DNA from: Paraburkholderia bryophila
Lineage (GTDB): Bacteria; Pseudomonadota; Gammaproteobacteria; Burkholderiales; Burkholderiaceae
Length of the DNA: 64,000 nucleotides
Assembly: GCF_003269035.1 (NCBI RefSeq)
Contig: NZ_QLTK01000012.1
Location: 117,884-181,883 of the forward strand
Direction: 5' to 3'
The translations under genes were made by a program, and so were the position numbers. Shown in pieces: positions 34,630 to 43,812 of this stretch. Positions within the stretch are counted from its first letter, which is position 1; each line of letters begins with the position of its first letter. The notes under the pieces are model-generated. The model was given only the letters and a program-made list of their open reading frames with translations, did not search any database and was not told the origin of the DNA.

Positions 34630-35847
34630 TCAGATCTTCAACCGCCGCAGCACCTTCGGCCCGGCAATTGCGATCAACGCGGAACACACCGCCACCACCG
34701 ACAACCCGATCGGCAAACTGGTCGCCTGCGTCACCGCGCCGATAATCACCGGCCCGAGCATCAGCCCGAAGTACGCCAGGCCCGCGACGTGTGCGAGCCC
34801 TTCCGCCGCGTGGATGCCTTTGACGCTCGCCGCCGCCGCGAACAGCACCGGCATCATGTTCGCGAGGCCGAGCCCCATCAGCGTAAAGCCGATCAGTGCC
34901 GTCACCGAATTGGGCAGCAGCAGCGCGCCGACCATGCCGGCGCAGGCGAGCGTCGCGCTCGCCATTACCAGTTGCGGCGCGCCGAAGCGGGCGCGGACCA
35001 CGTCGCCGGCAAAACGCGCGGCCGCCATGCCGCCGGAAAACGCCGCGTAGGCCGCGCTGGCGAGTGCCGGCGTGGCCAGCACGACGTCGCGCATGTAGAC
35101 GGTCGCCCAGTCGTACATGGCGCCCTCGGCGATCAACGCGACCAGCGCCATCGCGCCGAGCGCCCACAGCGCCGGCGAGCGCCAGCGGTTGGCGCGCGGC
35201 GTCGCGGAGTCGGGATGATCCTCGTGCGGCACGTGCGGCAACACCGACGGGCAGGCGGCGAGCAGCACCAGCGCGCTGACCGTCGCGGCCAGCCCGAGAT
35301 GCAGCGCGGGCGCCATGCCGCGCGCCAGCAAGGCGCCGCCGACGGCCGCGCCGACCATCCCACCGACACTGAACATGCCGTGCAGCGACGACATGATCGG
35401 CTTGCCGAGCGCTTTTTCGACGGCGCTGGCTTCGGCGTTCATGGCGACGTCGAGCGTGGCCATGCCCGCGCCGAAAATCGCCAGCACGATCAGCAACATC
35501 CAGTAGGCCGGCACGACCAGAATCAGCGCCGCACACACCGCCATCACCAGCCCGCCGGTCAGGCACGCGCGCCGTGTGCCGACCCGCGCGATCCACGAAG
35601 CATTGGCCGCCATCGCGCCGATCGACCCGCCCGCCACGGCCAGCAGCGCGAACGACAACAGCGCCGCGTTCAGATGGAAGCGGTCGCGCACCGTCGGCAC
35701 ATGCACCCCCCACGACGCGTACATCATGCCGGCGATGAAGAACACCGCCATCGTGGCGAAGCGCGCGCGTTGGCGAGCGGTGTCGGTGAGCTCGCGGTGA
35801 GCGGCGGGGAGGGCGGCGAATTCAGCGGAACGGTCGGACACGGACAT
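34630..35847 (-). CDS. MFS transporter (YbjJ-like)
   Basis: A 405-residue major facilitator with about 12 hydrophobic segments. The N-terminal half contains FIAGMMYASWGVHVPTVRDR and IARVGTRRACLTGGLVMAVC, resembling the loop 2-3 signature of the family, and the C-terminal half repeats the fold (FARFGAPQLVMASATLACAG-like segment). It most resembles the YbjJ/fucose-permease branch of uncharacterised exporters. It is a single gene, divergent from the HugZ-like gene. The substrate is unknown. Confidence 0.82.
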   Translation of the reverse strand: MSVSDRSAEFAALPAAHRELTDTARQRARFATMAVFFIAGMMYASWGVHVPTVRDRFHLNAALLSFALLAVAGGSIGAMAANASWIARVGTRRACLTGGLVMAVCAALILVVPAYWMLLIVLAIFGAGMATLDVAMNAEASAVEKALGKPIMSSLHGMFSVGGMVGAAVGGALLARGMAPALHLGLAATVSALVLLAACPSVLPHVPHEDHPDSATPRANRWRSPALWALGAMALVALIAEGAMYDWATVYMRDVVLATPALASAAYAAFSGGMAAARFAGDVVRARFGAPQLVMASATLACAGMVGALLLPNSVTALIGFTLMGLGLANMMPVLFAAAASVKGIHAAEGLAHVAGLAYFGLMLGPVIIGAVTQATSLPIGLSVVAVCSALIAIAGPKVLRRLKI

Positions 35848-36074
35848 CTCTTGAACGGTTGAGGCGGGAGAAAGCGCTTTGAAAGCGAATCTTCGATTCT
35901 AACGAAGCGTGCTGTCTTATGCTTGGAACCGGAAGATTGCACACTAACGACGGTTTGGATTGATGCGCTTCGGATTTGCGCAATTCGACTCCGCCTCGAA
36001 CCGTCTCGACCACGACATTAAAAGAGCGGTCGACCTTACCGTCGTCCGCCGTTTATCTCTCGAGGAACGCGCAC

Positions 36075-36737
36075 TTGAATATCCCCGCTCACGCTCCGCT
36101 GCATCTCCTGCACACGGCCCCTGTCGGCACGCTAGCCACTCACGCGCGCCAGCCGGAAGGTTTCCCTTATCCGTCGGTATTGCCGTTCGCGCCGGACTTG
36201 CAGCATCGGCCGACGATTCTGGTGAGCCGGCTCGCCGAGCATACCCACAACCTGCACGCCGACCCACGCGCCGGTTTTCTGGCGGTCGACGCACCCGACG
36301 GCGACGTACTGAGCGGCCAGCGCGTGACGCTGCTAGGCACTTTCGAGCCGATCGACTCGACTCCGGAGATCGTGCGCCGCTACCTGCGCTATCACCCTGA
36401 CGCGGAACGCTACCTGGTGCTCGGCGATTTTTCATTTTGGGCAATGCGGCTCGAGCGTTTGCGTTATATCGGCGGTTTCGGCGCGATGGGCTGGCTGAGC
36501 GGTGCCGAGCTCGATCCGCTGCCGCCGCTCGCGTTCGATGAAGAGAACGCGCTAATTGAACACGTCGCGCCGCATGCGGAACAGGTCGACGGATTGGAAT
36601 TGCTCGGCGTCGATCGATATGGCGCCGATCTGAAACGAGATGGCGTGCGCAGCCGGTTCGTCTTCGACGATGCCAAACTGAATACTGAAACCTTGCATGG
36701 GGCGCTAGAAGATTGCATCCGGCGCTACGCGAATTAG
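36075..36737 (+). CDS. HugZ-like pyridoxamine 5'-phosphate oxidase-fold protein
   Basis: A 220-residue split-barrel flavin or heme-binding protein. I place the start at TTG 36075 (LNIPAHAPLHLL) with AGGAAC upstream; the frame is open further up but overlaps nothing conserved. Conserved features are TAPVGTLATHARQPEGFPYP, a DUF2470-type C-terminal domain and an invariant GDFSFWAMRLERLRYIGGFG segment. The family includes heme-utilisation protein HugZ and related oxidases. No heme uptake genes are nearby, so the role is only inferred. Confidence 0.78.
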   Translation: MNIPAHAPLHLLHTAPVGTLATHARQPEGFPYPSVLPFAPDLQHRPTILVSRLAEHTHNLHADPRAGFLAVDAPDGDVLSGQRVTLLGTFEPIDSTPEIVRRYLRYHPDAERYLVLGDFSFWAMRLERLRYIGGFGAMGWLSGAELDPLPPLAFDEENALIEHVAPHAEQVDGLELLGVDRYGADLKRDGVRSRFVFDDAKLNTETLHGALEDCIRRYAN

Positions 36738-37132
36738 GTTTTATTGCGGTTCGGGGAAAACACTCATGCCGCAATAACAGCGCGGCTCGTCGGTCGCAAT
36801 ATGTTCCGGCAATTCATGTTGAAGCTCTCATATCATGAAATGTTTATGCCAAATCGTCTTGATAATTTTCATTTTTTGCTAATTAATCCCATAATTGCAG
36901 ACGCTGACTAGGAATTTTTAGCCGAATACAGAATTAGTGAATTGAAAGGGAACTCGTAACGCCGCGACGAGTTGGAAATTTTTTGAAACGTTTCTGGATT
37001 AATTTTACGCAGACGCTTTTGTAGTCTTTCTATTTTGTGTTAATCTCGCCATCAAATTCCGAGGCATGATCACCTTCTAAGGGCAAGCTGGCTTAAGACT
37101 GGCAGTCATTTATCCATACCACAAGGGAACCT
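36738..37132. other. AT-rich upstream region of the H-NS gene
   Basis: This 395-bp interval is markedly AT-rich, typical of autoregulated H-NS promoters, which H-NS itself binds. Several TATTTTG/TTAATT runs could be promoters, but none is convincing enough to call. Confidence 0.45.
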
Positions 37133-37435
37133 ATGTCTTCCTACAAGGAACTACTCGCGCAGCGCGAGAAGCTTGAAAAGCAGATCGAAGAAGCGAAGTC
37201 GCGTGAATACGCGGAAGTGTTGAATGAGATCAAGCAAAAAATGGCCGACTACGGCATTTCGCTGACTGAACTCGGCGGTGGCCGTGCCGCGAAGGGCGCT
37301 AAAGCAGGCCGTCCGCGCGCAGGCGTGGCACCGAAGTATCGCGACCCGGATAGCGGCAGCACGTGGTCCGGCCGTGGCAAGCCGCCGCGTTGGATCGCAG
37401 GTCTGGATCGTGAGAAGTTTCTGATCCAGAAGTAA
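37133..37435 (+). CDS. hns: H-NS family nucleoid protein (BpH3-like)
   Basis: A 100-residue H-NS homologue. Residues 1-45 form the oligomerising coiled coil (EKLEKQIEEAKSREYAEVLN). The C-terminal DNA-binding domain has the core YRDPDSGSTWSGRGKPPRWI, where the GRGKPP loop plays the role of the QGR AT-hook-like motif. It silences AT-rich, often foreign, DNA. It is a single gene closed by a strong terminator. The window's island would be a natural target, but this is inference. Confidence 0.93.
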   Translation: MSSYKELLAQREKLEKQIEEAKSREYAEVLNEIKQKMADYGISLTELGGGRAAKGAKAGRPRAGVAPKYRDPDSGSTWSGRGKPPRWIAGLDREKFLIQK

Positions 37436-37528
37436 TATCGCGGGCTGGCCGGTAATTCCGCCGCCCTATAGGTATTACGAATAACGTCAATCGGTTTGCG
37501 CCAATAGCGCGCAACGGAGACGAACCAG

Positions 37529-37561
37529 AAAACCGCGCACCGGTCAGGGCGCGGTTTTTTA
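37529..37561 (+). terminator. Rho-independent terminator of hns
   Basis: A 10-bp stem AAAACCGCGC (37529-37538) with GCGCGGTTTT (37549-37558) and a T run, 94 bp past the stop. Confidence 0.88.
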
Positions 37562-37734
37562 TTGCCGCTGAAAACGTCGCTGCTGGCTTGTCGCCAACGC
37601 TGCAGGAAACCGGAACACGAATGCTTTTCATTTTTATAAGCGGCTGATTTAAAAGGATTTTTTAAGGTCATTCCAATGCTTCGCGAGATGCGCCGGGTAG
37701 AATACGCAGATCGAGTTCTTGCTACGGCTCCTTC

Positions 37735-38952
37735 ATGCCATCCCTCGCCGCCGACCAGTCTGCTGAAAAACATCGCGTTGCGCGCAATAGTACTTTTGTC
37801 AGTATTGCGCTCAATACGGCGTTGGTGGCGTTGCAAATCGTTGTCGGAACGGTTGCGCATTCGCAGGCGCTGGTGGCCGACGGGTTTCATTCGCTTGCCG
37901 ATCTGATTTCCGATTTTGTCGTGTTGATTGCCAATCGGCATAGCGGCGCGAAGCCCGACGCGGATCACAATTACGGGCATAGTCGCTATGAAACGGTGGC
38001 GTCATTATTTCTGGGCGCATTGCTGATTGCGGTCGGCGTCGGTATGTTGTGGCGTGCCGGCACGCGTCTGGCCGATTTGCAGAGTATCCCCGCCGTGCAG
38101 ATGAGTGCGCTCGTCGTCGCGGCGCTCGTCCTGATTTTGAAAGAAGGCCTGTTTCGCTACATGTTGCGTGAAGCGCAGCGCGTGCGTTCTGCCATGTTGA
38201 TTGCCAATGCGTGGCATGCGCGTTCCGACGCCGCTTCGTCGCTAGTGGTCGCGATCGGCATTATCGGCAGTCTTGCCGGTGTGCGCCTGCTCGATCCGAT
38301 CGCCGCGGCGATCGTCGGATTTATGGTGGCACGCATGGGTTGGACGTTCGGTTGGGACGCGCTGCAGGATCTATCCGACCGCGCGCTCGACGAAGCCGCC
38401 ACCGCCGACATGCGGGTGCTACTGCTGTCCACGCCGGGCGTACGCGACGTGCATGAACTGCGCACTCGCAAGATGGGCGATTTCGCGCTGATCGACGCGC
38501 ATATCCTGGTCGATCCGCTGATCTCGGTGTCGGAGGGGCATTACATTGCCGAGTCGGCGCGCGTGCGTGTGCTGAGCGACAGCCGCGTGCTCGACGCGCT
38601 GATCCATGTCGATCCGGAGAACGATGCTCTGGCGCGTCCGCCGGTCGATCTGCCCACCCGCGAGAAAGTGACGACGGAGATCGACGCGGCGCTGGCCGCG
38701 GCCGGCGTGAAGGCGAGCGCAGTCGACATTCATTACCTGAGCACGGGGCTCGACGTCGATCTGGTGCTGCCTTCGCGCACGTTTAACGGTGGCGCCCCCG
38801 ATCTCACGAGCGTCGACCTGGCTGCGCTGAAAAGCCGTTTGGGCGTCCGCAAGCTGAACGTGCTGCGGGAATGGGATGTGACGCTGGATGAAAGCGGCCC
38901 GGCGAAAGCGGCTGGCGCCGATCCGTCAGGCGATCTCGTCAAGATCCGTTAA
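37735..38952 (+). CDS. Cation diffusion facilitator (CDF) transporter
   Basis: A 405-residue metal/proton antiporter. Membrane metal site residues are visible: His52, Asp56 and Asp60 in DGFHSLADLISD, and His160 and Asp164 in WHARSDAASS. Six hydrophobic segments precede a long cytoplasmic domain (about 210-405) with the ferredoxin-like dimerisation region, extended relative to short CDFs by a second C-terminal part. It exports divalent metals such as Zn or Fe. It converges with the Lrp-type gene. Confidence 0.88.
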   Translation: MPSLAADQSAEKHRVARNSTFVSIALNTALVALQIVVGTVAHSQALVADGFHSLADLISDFVVLIANRHSGAKPDADHNYGHSRYETVASLFLGALLIAVGVGMLWRAGTRLADLQSIPAVQMSALVVAALVLILKEGLFRYMLREAQRVRSAMLIANAWHARSDAASSLVVAIGIIGSLAGVRLLDPIAAAIVGFMVARMGWTFGWDALQDLSDRALDEAATADMRVLLLSTPGVRDVHELRTRKMGDFALIDAHILVDPLISVSEGHYIAESARVRVLSDSRVLDALIHVDPENDALARPPVDLPTREKVTTEIDAALAAAGVKASAVDIHYLSTGLDVDLVLPSRTFNGGAPDLTSVDLAALKSRLGVRKLNVLREWDVTLDESGPAKAAGADPSGDLVKIR

Positions 38953-38999
38953 GAAGCGTGTCGGTCCGGGTCACGCGCTGCTCGACCGGCGCTCACCGC

Positions 39000-39458
39000 T
39001 CAAAGCGGCAATTGCGTGTCGAACTTGATCTCGCGCAGCACAACGCTCGTGCGCACCTGCGCCACCGCGGGAATCTTAAAGATGCGTTCGTGCAGGAAGC
39101 TGTCGTACGCCTTGATGTCCGGCGCGACGATCTTGAGGATGTAATCGGATTCGCCGGTCGTGCTGTAGCACTCGGTGACTTCCGGACAAGTGGCGATTTC
39201 CCGCTCGAACTGCTCGACGCCGCCCTCGGTGTGGCGCGTCAGGTGAATATGCGCCAACGCGCACACATGCAGTCCCAGCTTCTCCCGATCGAGCAGCGCC
39301 GTGTAGCGCTGGATCACCCCCGACTGCTCCATGTCCTTGATCCGCCGCCAGCAAGGCGTGCTCGACAGGCCGACCTGGTCGGAAATTTCTTGCACGGAGC
39401 GGCGTGCGTCCAGCTGCAGCAGGCGCAGGATTTTTTGTGAGAACGTATCGAGTGTCAA
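39000..39458 (-). CDS. Lrp/AsnC-family transcriptional regulator
   Basis: A 152-residue regulator with an N-terminal winged helix-turn-helix (ILRLLQLDARRSVQEISDQV and STPCWRRIKDMEQSGVI) and a C-terminal RAM ligand-binding domain with the ECYSTTGESDYILKIVAPD segment. The family forms octamers responsive to amino acids. No divergent target gene is adjacent except the exonuclease, which lies upstream on the same strand, so its target is not evident. Confidence 0.88.
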   Translation of the reverse strand: MTLDTFSQKILRLLQLDARRSVQEISDQVGLSSTPCWRRIKDMEQSGVIQRYTALLDREKLGLHVCALAHIHLTRHTEGGVEQFEREIATCPEVTECYSTTGESDYILKIVAPDIKAYDSFLHERIFKIPAVAQVRTSVVLREIKFDTQLPL

Positions 39459-39547
39459 CTGCGCCTCCGTTAGCGTCGCCTATCAACGCATGGTAGAGGG
39501 CTCGAAAACGAAACGCAATGTAAAACGGCCTGGTCGAGGGAGATTAC

Positions 39548-40177
39548 CTAATTTGCCGGTTCCTCAGCGGCATTTCGCCCTGAGCCGTCCCCATCTTTAG
39601 CAGCGGCGAGCAGGGCCGCCTGGCTCGCGCGCAGGTCCTTCAGCATGTTGCAGAAGAGCGCGCCCTGTTCGATCGCGTCGTCCAGCGCGACGTGCGTGTG
39701 CGGATGCTCGTCGAACCAGTGTTTCGGAAAGCGCGGCTTGATGTTCTTGCGATACGGCAGGCCGGTCATCGCAAACGCGAGCGTTTTGATGTCGAGCGCC
39801 GACCAGGAAAACGGGCAACGGCCGACAAATCGCATCATGTACCAGAACATATAGGTGAAGTCGAAGCCGGCCGGCATCGCGACGAACACCGGCTTGCCCG
39901 GCAGCGCTTCGACCCAATCCACGTAGGCGGTCAGCGCGGCGGCCGGATCTTGCAGGTCCTTACGACAGGCGGCCCATGCTTCGGGCTGGGTTTTCCACCA
40001 GGCTTCCTGCACAGGATGCGGTTTCGCGCCGTCGAGCACGTGGAGATTCGCCGAGAAGGTGGCGATCAGCTGCTTGTCTTCGGTATAGGCGGCCGAGGCG
40101 AAACTCAGCATCGAATGGGGACCGGGAATCGGACCGTCCGCTTCGACGTCGGTGCTGACATAAATTTCGCTGCTCAT
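39548..40177 (-). CDS. DEDD-family 3'-5' exonuclease
   Basis: A 209-residue nuclease, started at MSSEIYVSTD (40175-40177). The DEDD-type active site is recognisable: DVEADG near residue 10 (Asp and Glu), DIKTLAFA in the middle, and HVALDDA at about 168-174 as the ExoIII motif. Proteins of this size act as RNases or DNA exonucleases needing two divalent ions. Its ATG overlaps the stop of the upstream metallo-hydrolase gene (ATGA, 4 bp), so the two are translationally coupled. Confidence 0.8.
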   Translation of the reverse strand: MSSEIYVSTDVEADGPIPGPHSMLSFASAAYTEDKQLIATFSANLHVLDGAKPHPVQEAWWKTQPEAWAACRKDLQDPAAALTAYVDWVEALPGKPVFVAMPAGFDFTYMFWYMMRFVGRCPFSWSALDIKTLAFAMTGLPYRKNIKPRFPKHWFDEHPHTHVALDDAIEQGALFCNMLKDLRASQAALLAAAKDGDGSGRNAAEEPAN

Positions 40178-40818
40178 GCTTCGACTCCGTCGGCGACGTA
40201 GGGATTGCTGCGGCGCTCGGCGCCGAATGTCGACGTGGGTCCGTGGCCCGGCACGAAGGTGACGTCGTCGCCGAGCGGCCAGAGTTTTTCGCGGATCGAG
40301 CGCACCAGGTCCGCATGATTGCCGCGCGGAAAATCCGTGCGGCCGATCGAGCCGGCGAACAGCACGTCGCCGACCAGCGCAAGCCGGTGCGCGCGGCTGA
40401 AGAACACCACGTGACCGGGCGTGTGCCCTGGGCAGTGATAGACCTCGAGGGTTTCGTCGCCGAATTGCACGGTTTCGCCGTTCTGCAACCAACGGTCCGG
40501 TTCGAACGCCTCGGCCGCCGGAAAGCCAAAACGGGTGCTTTGGTCAGGCAGCTTGTCCAGCCAGAAACTTTCGTCGGGATGCGGACCTTCGATCGGTACG
40601 CCGTAATGCGTGGCCAGTGTCTTCGCACCCGCGCAGTGGTCGATGTGGCCGTGCGTCAGGAACACTTTTTCGACCGTTACGTTCTGGCGCGCGATTTCAC
40701 CCTGGATGACGTCGAGATCACCCCCCGGATCGACGACGGCCGCGCGTCCGGTTGCCTCGCAAACGAGCAGCGAGCTGTTCTGCTGAAACGGCGTGACGGG
40801 GATCAAGGTGACTTTCAT
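40174..40818 (-). CDS. MBL-fold metallo-hydrolase (glyoxalase II/YcbL-like)
   Basis: A 214-residue metallo-beta-lactamase fold hydrolase with the metal motif THGHIDH (near residues 55-61), HCPGHTPGHV for the third histidine, GDVLFAGSIGRTD for the bridging Asp and a final PGHGP histidine. It matches the single-domain glyoxalase II-like YcbL group that hydrolyses thioesters such as S-lactoylglutathione. It is encoded first in a two-gene unit with the exonuclease. Confidence 0.88.
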   Translation of the reverse strand: MKVTLIPVTPFQQNSSLLVCEATGRAAVVDPGGDLDVIQGEIARQNVTVEKVFLTHGHIDHCAGAKTLATHYGVPIEGPHPDESFWLDKLPDQSTRFGFPAAEAFEPDRWLQNGETVQFGDETLEVYHCPGHTPGHVVFFSRAHRLALVGDVLFAGSIGRTDFPRGNHADLVRSIREKLWPLGDDVTFVPGHGPTSTFGAERRSNPYVADGVEA

Positions 40819-40985
40819 GGATGACGGCGCCGCTGGAAAAAAGTTGATTGTACCGGCCTGCGCGCCACGTCCGCCGAGGACCCGGAAGGCCCGCCCCAGC
40901 GGGCTTCGGCGCGCCTATTTTTGCAGCAAGCGTGAAAATTCATCAAGGTTTTCAAGCGCTTGTCATCTCGAAAATTTCTTTTGGG
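40819..40985. other. Upstream flank of the MBL hydrolase and candidate RNA
   Basis: Promoter-side DNA of two divergent transcripts. TTGTCA occurs at 40960-40965 upstream of the candidate RNA promoter, but the 20-bp spacing to TATAAT is long. Confidence 0.35.
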
Positions 40986-41262
40986 TATAATGCACCCCAT
41001 GCCTAGGGAACTGGGCATGCCACAAGGCGATGCGTCCCCATCAAAAATGGGCACGTGGATCGCCACTCAAGTTTGGGCTGTCGCACTGCTGGACAGCCAT
41101 CAAGTATCGAGCTTTCGATGCACACGTCTTGCCCAGCCAGGTGCCACGCGCCTGCTACGGACTTAACTGCCGTGACGCTGGGTGGGGCCTACGCCGCCGT
41201 TCCTGTGCGCTGAGTTCCGCGCGCAAGAACGTGTTTGCCACGTTCGATGGCGGCATGTGGGG
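40986..41262 (+). ncRNA. Candidate structured RNA or long 5' leader ahead of rlpA
   Basis: A perfect TATAAT (40986-40991) is followed by a chain of hairpins with no coding sense: ATGCCTAG/CTGGGCAT around a GGAA loop (40999-41018), GGCGAT/ATCGCC enclosing CCCAT/ATGGG (41026-41064), GGCTGTC/GACAGCC (41076-41098) and ATCGA/TCGAT (41106-41119). The 5' segment CCCCATGCC (40995-41003) can also pair with GGCATGTGGGG (41252-41262), giving a possible closing stem that competes with the first hairpin. I looked for RNase P, tmRNA, 4.5S and 6S signatures and did not find decisive ones. It could be a stand-alone RNA or a regulatory leader of rlpA. The 3' end is a guess. Confidence 0.4.
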
Positions 41263-41454
41263 TCTGGTCAGGCTGCCGGGGACAGGTTGCGCCAGACGTG
41301 AAAATTAACCGTGCGGTAGCGGCCGATTGGGCCGCATCCGGGCTTTGACGTTCTGCGCAGACTTGCGCGGCGCGTTGTCGTCCATTGCCGCCGGAGTCGC
41401 AGGCAACACGCTCAACTTCGCGTGATGCGGCTCGACATTGTGATTGCACGTCTT

Positions 41455-42057
41455 ATGAAAACTCGGTTATCCCGTGGTCTGGGGACTCTTTTTGCCTTTT
41501 TTGTGCTGGCCGGTTGCGCCACGCCTCCGGGCACCGCGAACACGTCCGCCAACGACGCGCCGCTCAGCACCAAAGCGGCGCAGGCAGCGAGCTTCGGGCC
41601 GCAAGCCTTCGGTAGCGCGCCGGCCTCCGGCGCAAGCGCCGCGGGCTCGTCGCTGGCCGACGCCAAGCCTTTAACGGACGATGGTTCGGACATTTCGGAC
41701 TTTCATCAAACCGGTCGTGCGTCGTGGTACGGCCGTGGCTTTCATGGCCGTCGCACGGCCAACGGCGAACGCTACGACATGCACGCGCTGACCGCCGCGC
41801 ATCGCACGTTGCCGCTCGGCTCGTATGTGCGCGTGACCAACCCGGCCACGTCGCGCTCGGTCGTCGTGCGGATCAACGATCGTGGCCCGTATGCGCGCGG
41901 CCGTGTGATCGATCTGTCGATGGCCGCCGCGAGCGTCCTCGATATGCGTCATGCCGGCACGGCGCGCGTCAAGATCGAAGGTCTGACGCAGCAGGAAGCA
42001 CGCGCCGAGATGAACGAAACGCTGGCGTCGAACTCGGGTTCGAGCAGCGATAAGTGA
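41455..42057 (+). CDS. rlpA: RlpA-family septal lipoprotein / lytic transglycosylase-like
   Basis: A 200-residue lipoprotein, started at MKTRLSRGLG where the signal peptide begins; the lipobox is VLAGC with Cys21. The double-psi beta-barrel shows ASWYGRGFHGRRTANGERYD, AAHRTLPLGSYVRVTN and VVRINDRGPYARGRVIDLS, including the Asp/His of the lytic transglycosylase site. There is no C-terminal SPOR domain, so it is a short RlpA. It would act on denuded glycan strands in the periplasm. A bidirectional terminator separates it from rsmI. Confidence 0.88.
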   Translation: MKTRLSRGLGTLFAFFVLAGCATPPGTANTSANDAPLSTKAAQAASFGPQAFGSAPASGASAAGSSLADAKPLTDDGSDISDFHQTGRASWYGRGFHGRRTANGERYDMHALTAAHRTLPLGSYVRVTNPATSRSVVVRINDRGPYARGRVIDLSMAAASVLDMRHAGTARVKIEGLTQQEARAEMNETLASNSGSSSDK

Positions 42058-42151
42058 TCGAAAATCGATTGTGAGGCTACGGGTGGGTGCGTGATGGGCG
42101 CGCGCGTAGCATGACGGCGGTGGCAGTCGATGCCATCTCCGTCAAAAAGGG

Positions 42152-42174
42152 AAAGGGCCGCGAGGCCCTTTTCT
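42152..42174. terminator. Bidirectional terminator between rlpA and rsmI
   Basis: Stem AAAGGGCC (42152-42159) with GGCCCTTT (42164-42171) and GCGA tetraloop, T-rich on both sides, between convergent genes. Confidence 0.85.
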
Positions 42175-42188
42175 CTTTGTCCGACTGC

Positions 42189-43094
42189 TTATTCTTCTTC
42201 GGGGTCGTCTTCGGCTTCGTCGTCTTCTTTCTTCAATGCCAACGCGCGGGTGTACAGCGCGTTGCGCGACGCCCCGGTGATCGACGCCGCGACCTTCGCC
42301 GCGCTGCTTACCGTCAACTCTTCCAGCAGGAGGCCCAGCAACGCGTCGTGATCGTGTTCGCCGGTGGCTTCCGGCTGCGCGCCTTCCACCACCAGCACGA
42401 ACTCGCCGCGCTGGCGGTTCGGATCGGCGGCGAGCCACGTTGGCCCTTCGGCCAGGGTGCCTTGGTGCAGCGCTTCGTGTAACTTTGTCAGCTCTCGCGC
42501 GATCAGCAACCTGCGTGCGCCGCCGAACGCGTCAGCCAGCGCCTGCACCGTTTCGACGATGCGGTGCGGGGCTTCGTAGAACACCATCGCGTGCGGATGG
42601 CGCGCGAGTTCCTGCAACGCGGCGGCGCGCGCTTTCGGCTTGGGCGGCAGAAAGCCGAGGAACGAAAACGTCGCGACCCAATCGCCGGCCGCGCTCAACG
42701 CCGTGGCGAGGGCGCTCGCGCCGGGCAGCGGAATCACCGGGTAGCCGGCTTCGCGCACGGCATCGACCAGTTTCGCACCGGGGTCCGAGATGCCGGGCGT
42801 GCCGGCGTCGGACACGTAGGCCACGCGCTCGCCCGCTTGCAGATGTTCGATCAGGCGCTGCGCCGCGGCCCGCTCGTTGTGCTGATGCACCGCGACGAGC
42901 GTCTTCGAGATGCCGTAGCGCGCGAGCAGTTGGCCGGTGTTGCGGGTGTCTTCGGCAGCGATGCGGTCCACGAGTCCGAGCACATGCAACGCGCGCAGCG
43001 TGACGTCGGCAATGTTGCCGATCGGCGTGGCCACCACATACAGCGCGGCGGCGGGGTACTGCTGCCCTTGCGCGAGTTCGGAGAGAGGAGTCAT
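42189..43094 (-). CDS. rsmI: 16S rRNA (cytidine1402-2'-O)-methyltransferase
   Basis: A 301-residue SAM-dependent methyltransferase, started at MTPLSELAQG (43092-43094). Family signatures are LYVVATPIGNIADVTLRAL, DTRNTGQLLARYGI, VAYVSDAGTPGISDPG and FLGFLPPKPKARAAAL. It 2'-O-methylates C1402 in the decoding centre of 16S rRNA. The C-terminus has an extra acidic tail (KKEDDEAEDDPEEE). It is divergent from yraN, the classical genome neighbourhood of rsmI. Confidence 0.93.
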   Translation of the reverse strand: MTPLSELAQGQQYPAAALYVVATPIGNIADVTLRALHVLGLVDRIAAEDTRNTGQLLARYGISKTLVAVHQHNERAAAQRLIEHLQAGERVAYVSDAGTPGISDPGAKLVDAVREAGYPVIPLPGASALATALSAAGDWVATFSFLGFLPPKPKARAAALQELARHPHAMVFYEAPHRIVETVQALADAFGGARRLLIARELTKLHEALHQGTLAEGPTWLAADPNRQRGEFVLVVEGAQPEATGEHDHDALLGLLLEELTVSSAAKVAASITGASRNALYTRALALKKEDDEAEDDPEEE

Positions 43095-43131
43095 GAGGCA
43101 GAAGACACAAACAGACGGAAAGAGGCCGCCA

Positions 43132-43596
43132 TTGTGCCACGCAGCGTCGGGGGTTCTGGACGCTGCGGACGGTGGGCGCGGGGCCGTGGCATCACCATCC
43201 TCCACCACTGCGCACAACTTTTCGAGACCGGTCGGGTCCAAATCCGTCGGCGCGGCTTTCGAGCTGCGTGCGCAGGAGTTCTTGCAGCGCCAGCGCTTGC
43301 GGTTCGTCGCGCGCAACGTGTCGTGCCGGGGCGGCGAGATCGATCTGGTGATGCGCGACCGTGACGGTGCGCTGGTGTTCGTCGAAGTCCGCGCGCGGGC
43401 GCATGGTCATCACGGCGGCGCGGCAGCGAGCATCGACTGGCGCAAGCGGCAGCGCATCGTGCGCGCGGCGCAGCATTATCTGGCCGCGCGCGAGCGCTAT
43501 TCGAGCGATCAACCCGCGTGCCGTTTCGACGTGATCGCGTTCGAAGCCGGACGGCTCGTGTGGTTGCGTGACGCGTTTCGCGCCGACGAAGTCTGA
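43132..43596 (+). CDS. yraN: YraN/UPF0102 nuclease-like protein
   Basis: About 154 residues from TTG 43132, preferred because AGAGG lies 6 nt upstream; an ATG at 43093 in the same frame would add 13 residues but has its Shine-Dalgarno only 2 nt away and overlaps the rsmI start. The conserved domain begins at GAAFELRAQEFLQRQ and has the restriction-like core GGEIDLVMRD...LVFVEVRAR (D and ExK-type), characteristic of UPF0102. Its role, possibly Holliday-junction resolvase-like, is not established. The first 45 residues are poorly conserved. Confidence 0.82.
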   Translation: MCHAASGVLDAADGGRGAVASPSSTTAHNFSRPVGSKSVGAAFELRAQEFLQRQRLRFVARNVSCRGGEIDLVMRDRDGALVFVEVRARAHGHHGGAAASIDWRKRQRIVRAAQHYLAARERYSSDQPACRFDVIAFEAGRLVWLRDAFRADEV

Positions 43597-43812
43597 TGCC
43601 GCGCGCGGAGAACCCGCGTGAGTACGATAAACTTGCGCTCGCGTCCGGGCCACGGGGCGACGCGGATTACGCGAAACGCCTGGTACGTTGCGATGCATCG
43701 ACACTGCCGCACCGCATTACCGGTCAGCTTCACCGGCGCAGCACAACTCGCAATACGACTTCACAACACGGCCGCGCAGTGCGGCTCATTCGCGGTAGAA
43801 GATAGAGACTCG

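Noticed and set aside
40986..41440. RNase P RNA or tmRNA, suggested by the rsmI/rlpA neighbourhood
   Set aside because: The RNase P core GAGGAAAGTCC and the tmRNA ends are absent on both strands; 6S RNA could not be confirmed either.
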